The notes beneath the pieces are model-generated. The model had not been told where the DNA came from. It did not search any database and saw only the letters and a list, made by a program, of their open reading frames with translations. 64,000 nt of DNA from positions 4,515,486 to 4,579,485 of the forward strand of contig NC_092350.1 of the NCBI RefSeq assembly GCF_963676685.1, read 5' to 3'. The DNA is from Mytilus edulis. Its lineage: Eukaryota; Mollusca; Bivalvia; Mytilida; Mytilidae. Below, one piece after another: positions 56,671-64,000 of the stretch. Position 1 is the first letter of the stretch; every line of letters starts with the position of its first letter. The position numbers and the translations under genes were made by a program.

Positions 56671-58985
56671 AAATACAACATATATATAATAATAGAGTAT
56701 AAACATAACTTCTGTGAAGTATACCATCGACTTATTCCAAAATGAGAGAACAAAATCCAGATGCATTGAAAAGTCGATCCATATATACACAGACAAGCAC
56801 TAGAGAATCCCAGCAACTCTTACTAAATATAGCAAGACCATGCGAATTGAAATATCTATCAATGTATAAACAGACTTTCTCCCGTCCGAGTTCATTTTGT
56901 TTCTGTTGTGTTTGTTCATACAATTAAGAATGGAAGTGGAGAATGTGTCAAAGAGACAATAACCCGACAAAGAGTCTATCAACGTACCTCATCTCCTTTC
57001 ATAGAGAAGATAATATGTTATACTATTAACTTGATTTAGTGCTATGAGGCACTATCCGTTTATCAAGTTATCGATTGGACTGGAACAAGAAAAATAACAT
57101 AATAAGTCATGATTCATGTACAACGGATACTACGAGAGTATCACATTTACTCCGAAAGCAGTTAAACCTTGTGCATCTGCACTGCAATATAAGCAACTCC
57201 ACAGATGTAAAAGAAATTGAAATTGTTGACAGGGTTTTAAAATTTTTATTTAGTTTTGAAAGAAATGTAACCAAAAAGACAAAATAAACATTTTTGTCAA
57301 AAAAATGACAGACAACACCTTGTAAAAAAGACAATGAGATATGGCAATGAGCAACCAAATCATTAAAATGTATACCGGTCATTAGTTATACAACTTCCGT
57401 TCAATGTCTTTGTTTTAGGTGTAAGGAAGGGATACATGATTTAATAATTGAATAAGGTTTGATTCTCTTCCTTTCAATAATAAATTAATATAATATAAAG
57501 CCAGTCGTCTGTTGAGCCTTCCCGTATTTACCACAAATACCCTTCCGCGTTTTTGTATAGAAGTTGAAGGAAACACAATCAATTGACCCCCAAAAACCCT
57601 AAAGATAGAAAAATAGTTTTTTGTTCACTTCGTTTGATAAAAAAAAGTAAAATACTATAACCAATATTGCACTTGTCTTATCACGTGCTTATGTTACGGT
57701 TTATTTCTTCCTTTGTGATATTTCATCCTGAGGATACTTTGTCACAGTAAGTTTTTTCCAGACATGGTATTTCACAGGTAGATTTTTTCCGAAGGAGTGA
57801 AAATCTATCTGGATTATGCGGATAGTATGTACCGGTATATATTTGCCGTCCTATATTTCACAGAACCTTGTGGTGAAAGAGAGTCCCATTAAATACTATG
57901 TAAGTTACTCGCAATCAACATATACCAGACTGCAATTGTAAAATGTTTCACAAAGGTAGAAAAAATTTGCATAATTTATCAAAGGGAGGTAATTATGAGC
58001 AGTTTATCTTTTAAAGATAATAATGTTATATATTCCTGAATCTTTATCATGGTGAAATTTCTTTGAATCTTATTTTTTATATATTCATTTATTTAAAAAG
58101 ATGACTTACAGCATGATTTGATAAGACAGAAAACATTTCAATATTATACTATCCAGCTGTTAAAATTGCTTTTGTTCCAATATATTGTTATGCTATGATT
58201 TATCTGATTTCCATATAATCAACAACTACACCTTTGTCCCCAGACAAAACTATTTATATAGTTAAAAATATCATCATAATCAAATTCTATCATTACTGTT
58301 TACAGTATTAATGTAACTATGTTTCTACCTTTACTTTTTAATTTATAGTTGTACTGAGATCTGAAAACAACTCACTTTTACATGTATTCCACTTACCTTA
58401 TTTAATCATGATATCATTTCACAATTACGACCTTTGAAATAACTTCTGGGTTTCTTTCTTATGTTTCATGATAATTTTCTTTTTAAAAGAATGATATTTA
58501 CTTGAATATTTCAGGAAACTTTTTCAAAGAGAATTCGTGAAATTATTTTCCATTATAACACATTTTTTTAACAATTTAGCCTTAATTCAAATACACTATT
58601 ATTATTTCATAGTATTTGTAAAGGATAATTTTTTTCTATTCTAATAAATATTCAATAAGTTCACAACCCAGATAGAATTTCATGGAAAAGGAAAAAAATA
58701 TCCCAGGGAAATATTTTCCTCCGGTTAAAAAATAACAACAACTACTGTTACATTTTTACTCCAGATCAATTTTACCCGGATATAATTTTGCTTTACACTT
58801 ATGGTGGGCCTTTAAATTCTAATGGGAGTTTTGACACTTTTGGACTCCCTGCATCACATTTTCATAAGTCTTAGGAAATTTATTTGCTGCAACTCCCTTT
58901 TGCTGTAATGAAAAAGATAGATATACTAGGCCTACTTACTGCGATGAGATAATTAACATCTATATTTATGTTTCGGAAATAAAGT
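56671..58985. other. Non-coding DNA
   Basis: Has a short piece of dispersed family B (56935-56985). No supported gene. Confidence 0.5.
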
Positions 58986-58989
58986 TTAT

Positions 58990-59085
58990 CACAAGGTTTA
59001 TGTATATTCTGATTGGCACCAAATGCACACCTTTAGTAGTGAACTTGTTCTTGTATTGTTGTGAATCACAGTGTTGGCAAAACCT
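58990..59085 (+). pseudogene. Short Penelope-type reverse transcriptase remnant
   Basis: The frame reads YILIGTKCTPLVVNLFLYCCES, matching the GIPMGTN-CAPLLADLFLYSYE segment of the copies at 38.6 kb. It stops where the SINE array begins. Confidence 0.6.
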
Positions 59086-60134
59086 TTTAAGAGCCCAGGT
59101 GGTCGTGTGGTCTAGCGGGACGGCTGCAGTGCAGGCGATTTGGTGTCACGATATCACAGTAGCATGGGTTCGAATCCCGGCGAGGGAAGAACCAAAAATT
59201 TGCGAAAGCAAATTTACAGATCTAACATTGTTGGGTTGATGTTTAGACGAGTTGTATATACATTATGTACACAGCCATGTATCACCATCATTGATGGCGA
59301 TCCGATGGATACATCTGTTGTAGGGTTGTCACTGACTCAGACGTACTTATAAATATAATTATTTTCTGTGACTGTATCTTACATTCATTTGTAGGATCCT
59401 TTACTATAGATAATTTAGCTGATTTGTAACAATAACATCTTCATGCCTTATATATCATGTACTGTAGTATGCCGCTAGATTAAAACTGACGTGGAAAGGT
59501 AACACACGGCCAGCGAAAGCTCTTTCTTTGACAGCCCAGGTGGTCGTGTGGTCTAGCGGGACGGCTGCAGTGCAGGCGATTTGGTGTCACGATATCACAG
59601 TAGCATGGGTTCGAATCCTGGCGAGGGAAGAACCTAAAATTTGCGAAAGCAAATTTACAGATCTAACATTGTTGGGTTGATGTTTAGACGAGTTGTATAT
59701 ATATTATGTACACAGCCATCTATCACCATCATTGATGGCGATCCGATGGATACATCTGTTGTAGGGTTGTCACTGACTCAGACGTACTTATAAATATAAT
59801 TATTTTCTGTGACTGTATCTTACATTCATTTGTAGGATCCTTTACTATAGATAATTTAGCTGATCTGTAACAATAACATCTTCATGCCTTATATATCATG
59901 TACTGCAGTACGCCGCTAGATTAAAACTGACGTGGAAAGGTAACACACGGCCAGCGAAAGCTCTTTCTTTGACAGCCCAGGTGGTCGTGTGGTCTAGCGG
60001 GACGGCTGCAGTGCAGGCGATTTGGTGTCACGATATCACAGTAGCATGGGTTCGAATCCCGGCGAGGGAAGAACCAAAAATTTGCGAAAGCAAATTTACA
60101 GATCTAACATCGTTGGGTTGATGTTTAGACGAGT

Positions 60135-60165
<31 letters not shown>
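59086..60165 (+). repeat. SINE-unit array, third array, plus orientation
   Basis: tRNA-derived heads start at 59091, 59535 and 59977 (period about 442-444 bp), with A and B boxes as in the other arrays. The array starts exactly at a SINE head and ends in (TA)n at 60137-60163 after GTTTAGACGAGTTGTA, where the Penelope-like terminal repeat begins. The links carry CTCTTTCTTTGACAGCCCAGG, a third subtype. Confidence 0.93.
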
Positions 60166-60167
<2 letters not shown>

Positions 60168-60770
60168 TCTAAAAATAGCAACAATCAACATTCAATCTAT
60201 CTAGGTGTGGATCAGTTTGTAAATAAACTGATGCAGTTACTAAATTAAATTATATAAGTGTCTAAGAATGTATTACTAACTTTAACACACTAATGAGTGT
60301 TATAAAATTAGTTGTTATATTTTATATATTATTCACGCAATATTTCGCTAAACAAATTAGCTTCATCGGGCGTGTGCATCTATCTAGGCGAAATCGGATG
60401 CATGACAAAAAAATATCTTTGTAGCTTGACGTTTTTGTGTAAAAGTTTAAAATATTGATTGATGGGGTATATACAAGATAGTTTTGCCGTTTATTGTACA
60501 TAACAATTTTTAAATCTAAACAAATAGTTGTTTTAGTTAAATAGAATGAAATTCATGATTTATTCCTTTGGTTTTGGGTAGAACTGTTTTTCATCCCTCT
60601 CATTAAGTCCATCAGGTTCAAGAGTACGTAGCTGGTGCATCCAGAACCTTTCTCTCTGTTTTCTCCTTTCGGAGTCCCAATTTTGATTTACCTCAATTAT
60701 TTGAAAGGTAATATTATCAAAAGTATGTCCTGTTCTTAAGAGGTGTCTCGTAATTGGACAGTTTCTATAT
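60166..60770 (-). mobile_element. 5'-truncated Penelope-like element with GIY-YIG nuclease tail
   Basis: From right to left on the minus strand: coding tail (60770-60560), 3' UTR (60559-60440) and the terminal repeat (60440-60166), which ends at the (TA)n of the SINE array. The terminal repeat matches the arms at 51.5-51.9 kb and contains GATGAAGCTAA-TTTGT-TTAGCGAAA, a hammerhead-like core with C instead of U at core position 4. Confidence 0.8.
60560..60770 (-). pseudogene. Penelope-like GIY-YIG endonuclease, C-terminal 70 codons
   Basis: The open minus-strand frame contains CPITRHLLRTGHTFD, the RERFWMHQLRTL segment with the conserved catalytic Glu, and PDGLNER, then TAA at 60562-60560. This pattern is the end of the GIY-YIG nuclease of Penelope-like elements, which nicks target DNA. 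The rest of the protein is missing. Confidence 0.8.
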
Positions 60771-60784
60771 ATATATATAAATAA

Positions 60785-60950
60785 ATATATATACGTACGT
60801 CTGAGTCAGTGACAACTCTACAAAGGATGTATCCATCGGATTGCCATCAATGACGGTGATACATGGCTGTGTACATAATGTATATACAAATCGTCTAAAC
60901 ATCAACCCAACAATGTTAGATCTGTAAATTTGCTTTCGCAAATTATTTAT
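60785..60950 (-). repeat. SINE-unit fragment, minus orientation
   Basis: Contains the link plus the SINE 3' end and half of the hairpin (GCTTTCGCAAATT), stopping at a (TA)n next to the retrozyme. The same SINE end resumes at 62368, so the retrozyme appears to sit within SINE-derived DNA. Confidence 0.85.
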
Positions 60951-61299
60951 ATATATATATATAAACGAATCTAAATTGAAAACTACGTTCAAACCTATGA
61001 TTGCGTTGGATGTGAATGTAAAACAAATTTCGTTGTAGAAGGGTCTAAATACAGCACAAACAACATTTTCCAAAAGACCAAAAAAGTGAAAAGGTATATT
61101 TAAACAAAACGCATTCGACTAACAGGTCGAACGACTGATGTTCTTAAACCCTGCTGACTGCCATTGGCGATTGCCAAATAAAATTGATCACGAGATGTAA
61201 CAACATGGATCTTAATATAATTTTAATACTAAACAGAAAACGATAAACTTGTGTCCAAGATGTTATGCCACAAACACAAGGTGTCAATATTTTTTTTGT

Positions 61300-61343
61300 A
61301 CACCAGATCTAGATTTCGACAATATGTGTCTCTTCAGTGATGT
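61300..61343 (-). ncRNA. Hammerhead ribozyme 1 of the 544-bp retrozyme
   Basis: Minus-strand order: stem I ACATCA (61343-61338); CTGAAGA (61337-61331), matching the CUGANGA consensus; stem II GACA-CATAT-TGTC (61330-61318); GAA (61317-61315); stem III ATC-TA-GAT (61314-61307); C17 (61306); stem I TGGTGT (61305-61300). Stem I pairs over six positions with one G-U. All catalytic bases are present; cleavage is predicted after the AUC triplet at 61306. Confidence 0.93.
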
Positions 61344-61843
61344 TAGGGATCTAAACGGTATTTGAAGGGCCATATAATTTACCCTCAATGTCAGATAGGC
61401 TCTTGAATTCAAAGAGTCAACATAGGATGAACGGATCATATAAACCGGAGGGAAAATATGATACAAGCCCAAACGAAAAAATACAAACGAGTCTAAATTG
61501 AAAACTACGTTCCAACCTATGATTGCGTTGGATAAAAACCGCAATTTTTATACGTGTGCATGTAAAGCAATTTTCGTTGTAGAATGGTTTAAATACAGCA
61601 CAAACAACATTTTCCAAAAGACCAAAAAAGTGAAAACGTATATTTAAACAAAACGCATTTGACTAACAGGCCGAACGACTGATGTTCTTAAACCCTGCTG
61701 ACTACCATTGCCGATTGCCAAATAAAATTGATCACGACATGTAACAAAATGGATCTTAATATAAATTTAATACTAAACAGAAAACGATATACTTGTGTCC
61801 AAGATGTTATGCCACAAACACAAGGTGTCAATATTTTTTTTGT

Positions 61844-61887
61844 ACACCAGATTTAGATTTCGACAATATGTGTCTCTTCAGTGATGT
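61844..61887 (-). ncRNA. Hammerhead ribozyme 2 of the 544-bp retrozyme
   Basis: Same layout as copy 1 exactly 544 bp away: ACATCA, CTGAAGA, GACA-CATAT-TGTC, GAAA, C17 at 61850 and TGGTGT. One base in stem III differs (ATCTAAAT instead of ATCTAGAT), leaving only two pairs there, so cleavage may be slower. Confidence 0.9.
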
Positions 61888-62335
61888 TGGGGATCTAAAC
61901 GGCATTTGGAAGGCCATATAAATTACCCTCAATTTCAGATATACTCTTGAATTTAAAGAGTCAATATAGGATGAACGGATCATATAAACCGGAGGGAAAA
62001 TATAATACAAGCCCAAACGAAAAAATATAAACGAGTCTAAATTGAAAACTACGTTCAAACCTATGATTGCGTTGGATAAAAAAAACGCAATTGTTATACG
62101 TGTGCATGTAAAACAAATTTCGTTGTAGAAGGGTCTAAATACAGCACAAACAACATTTTCCATAAGACCAAAAAAGTGAAAAAGTATATTTAAACAAAAC
62201 GCATTTGACCAACAGGTTGAACGACTGATGTTCTTAAACCCTGCTGACTGCCATTGGCGATTGCCAAATAAAATTGATCACGAGATGTAACAAAATGGAT
62301 CTTAATATAAATGTAATACTAAACAGGAAACGATA

Positions 62336-62367
62336 ATATATATATGTATATATATATATATATATAT
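62336..62367. repeat. (TA)n tract
   Basis: TA microsatellite between the retrozyme and the SINE unit. Confidence 0.9.
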
Positions 62368-62735
62368 AACTCGTCTAAACATCAACCCAACAATGTTAGA
62401 TCTGTAAATTTGCTTTCGCAAATTTTTTGTTCTTCCCTCGCCGGGATTCGAACCCATGCTACTGAGACATCGTGACACCAAATCGCCTGCACTTTAGTCG
62501 TTTCGCTAGATCACACGATCACCTGGGCTTTATAAAAATGAAGTTTTCGGTGGCCGGGTGTTACCTTTCCACGTCAGTTTTAATCTAGCGTCGTACTACA
62601 GTACATGATATATATGGCATGAAGATTTTATTCTTACAGATCAGCTACATTATCTATAGTAAAGGATTCTACAAATTAATGTAATTAAGAAACAGTCACA
62701 GAAAATAATTATATTTATAAGTACATCTGAGTCAA
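62368..62735 (-). repeat. Single SINE unit, minus orientation, diverged
   Basis: The head has a substituted A-box region (GTGATCTAGCGAAACGACTA on the minus strand) and an intact B box; the link follows to 62735. It is more diverged than the units in the arrays. Confidence 0.85.
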
Positions 62736-62968
62736 GCCCAGGTGGTAGTGATGTCTAGCGATTTGGTGTCATGATATCTAAGTAGCATGGGTTCGAATCC
62801 CGGCGAGGGAAGAACAAAAAATTTGCGAAAGCAAATTTACAGATCTAACATTGTTGGATTGGTGTTTAGACGAGTTGTATACACATTACGTACACAGCCA
62901 TGTATCAGCATCACTGCTGGTGATCCGATGGATAAATCTGTTGTAGAGTTGACACTGACTCAGACGTG
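62736..62968 (+). repeat. Partial SINE unit, plus orientation, with internal deletion
   Basis: Starts at GCCCAGGTGGTAGTGATGTCTAGCG, lacks the GGACGGCTGCAGTGCAGG part of the head, keeps the B box and the AAATTTGC hairpin, and runs into the link. It lies head to head with the preceding minus unit. Confidence 0.85.
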
Positions 62969-63464
62969 ACTCATATATATATACTAGTCACCAAAAGAAA
63001 CGGTACAAGGCAATGTGTTTTCCATTCATAATGAAATGTACCGAGGTATTAATTTTTGAGTTTTAATTTTCTCATCAAAACAAATGATTTAAGTCAAAAA
63101 CGCGAAATTTTTTTTCAGAATTTTTTTTTATTTCACAATTCGTGCTTTTTTAACAAAAAATCGATTCTTAAAACTTAAAGATGGTATGCTTTGAATTTTA
63201 AAATGCCTTTGCAGATGTTTAAATACTTCATTCTCTTCTTCGGATTCAAATGCCGACCTTTGTCATTTTCCGCAAAATAAAGTTGACCCCTGTGTTCAAT
63301 AACTCGGTATGTTCTTATTTTCCAATTTGGTCAGATTCGTTTAAACATATGCATTTGCTTTATAAATGCATGTTTGTCTTTGGTTAATTTAACAGTTTTT
63401 CCTATTTATTATATTTTATTATAAATTGAGTTTAAACTTGTGTATCGTTTCTTTTGTTGACTTT
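62969..63464. other. AT-rich non-coding DNA
   Basis: No feature supported. Confidence 0.5.
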
Positions 63465-63675
63465 TATTTTTTGTACATAAATAAGGCCTTTAGTTTTCTC
63501 GTTTGAATTGTTTTACATTGTCATTTCGTGGCCGTTTATAGCTGACTAAGCGGTATGGGTTTTGCTCATTGTTGAAGGCCGTACGGTGAACTAAAGTTCT
63601 GAATTTCTGTGTCATTTTGGTCTCTTTTGGAGTGTTGTCTCATTGGCTATCGTACCACATCTTCTTTTTTTATAT
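63465..63675 (-). repeat. Dispersed mussel-type repeat (family A)
   Basis: Blocks TAGTTTTCTCGTTTGAATTG, GTGTCATTTTGGTCTCTT and CTCATTGGCTATCGTACCAC match 52315-52520 on the same strand and 30548-30665 in reverse. Confidence 0.85.
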
Positions 63676-64000
63676 TATAGTATTTTTGGGCTAGTTTTTG
63701 GCTACTAAGTATAGTAAAAATTAATATCACTGTTAAAAAATAATACTCCAAACATACTCCAACTTCTTAGTTTTATATTATTAAACATAAAGCTCTTATG
63801 CATTATATTCCAAAGTAAAGCATTTATATGTAATATGTCATTTGTATACGTTGATGGTAGATGTCGTTTACAAACTACCTTTAAATCAAACAAAGATACA
63901 TATTTGGTCAATGTCATGTAAAGAATTAGTTTAGGAAAGCCTAGTTCTTAATTTGTTTTTTAAAGTTATGAGCAACAGTATGAGTTCTATATGTAAACAT
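63676..64000. other. Non-coding DNA
   Basis: Nothing supported. Confidence 0.5.

Larger units (their letters stand above)
60962..62335 (-). mobile_element. Retrozyme array (544-bp unit) with two hammerhead ribozymes
   Basis: About two and a half head-to-tail units, period 544-546 bp (for example AACAGAAAACGATA at 61233 and 61777, AACAGGAAACGATA at 62323). Each full unit has one hammerhead on the minus strand. The block ends at (TA)n on both sides. There is no coding capacity: the 86-111 codon frames in it share no family features. Tandem, ribozyme-bearing, non-coding units define retrozymes, whose RNA is cut and circularised before reverse transcription. Confidence 0.88.

Noticed and set aside
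61284..62163. Frames of 86-111 codons in the retrozyme
   Set aside because: They overlap the ribozyme and differ between units by indels; retrozymes are non-coding.

Overview
This window looks like a repeat-rich piece of a marine bivalve genome, most likely a mussel related to Mytilus. The reasons are its strong AT bias, the absence of any recognisable host gene, and several dispersed repeats that I recognise by eye as typical of mussels; species assignment is inference. Almost everything interpretable is mobile DNA, in several layers of nesting.

Region 1 (1-8.7 kb) is most of a Maverick/Polinton (adintovirus-like) element, with every gene on the minus strand: integrase, minor (penton-like) capsid, a basic protein, double-jelly-roll major capsid, adenain-like protease, packaging ATPase, small unknown proteins, and a protein-primed family B DNA polymerase that runs off the left edge. 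All frames are open and several genes overlap by only a few bases, so this is a well-preserved endogenous virus-like element. Seven telomere-type GGGTTA repeats sit just outside the outermost gene.

Region 2 (8.7-18 kb) is non-coding, with a 20-bp satellite, short tandem repeats, a decayed Penelope-type reverse transcriptase fragment and a decayed hammerhead retrozyme copy. Region 3 (18.1-26.1 kb) is a full-length APE-type LINE with an intact ORF2 and an ORF1 carrying three stop codons. The LINE is flanked by a 458-bp direct repeat with one visible mismatch, apparently an extraordinarily long target-site duplication. Its ORF1 holds a 1.79-kb DNA transposon with 450-bp inverted repeats starting CACCGTG and a 5-bp target duplication, features of Transib/RAG-like elements.

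Region 4 (26-48 kb) holds Penelope-like reverse transcriptase remnants on both strands, a dead LINE whose endonuclease region grew a 53-bp minisatellite and then received a DNA transposon, a piggyBac-like MITE, and a 373-bp-unit retrozyme with a complete hammerhead ribozyme. Region 5 (48-63 kb) holds head-to-tail arrays of a tRNA-derived SINE unit (about 440 bp), arranged partly as a giant inverted repeat. It also has Penelope-like 3' ends (a GIY-YIG nuclease tail and paired terminal repeats), a Ginger/KRBA2-like inverted-repeat element, and a second retrozyme family with 544-bp units and two hammerhead ribozymes.

The most unusual theme is the clustering of hammerhead-bearing, probably circular-RNA-derived repeats with Penelope-like elements, the presumed source of their reverse transcriptase, and with SINE arrays that share their (TA)n junctions.
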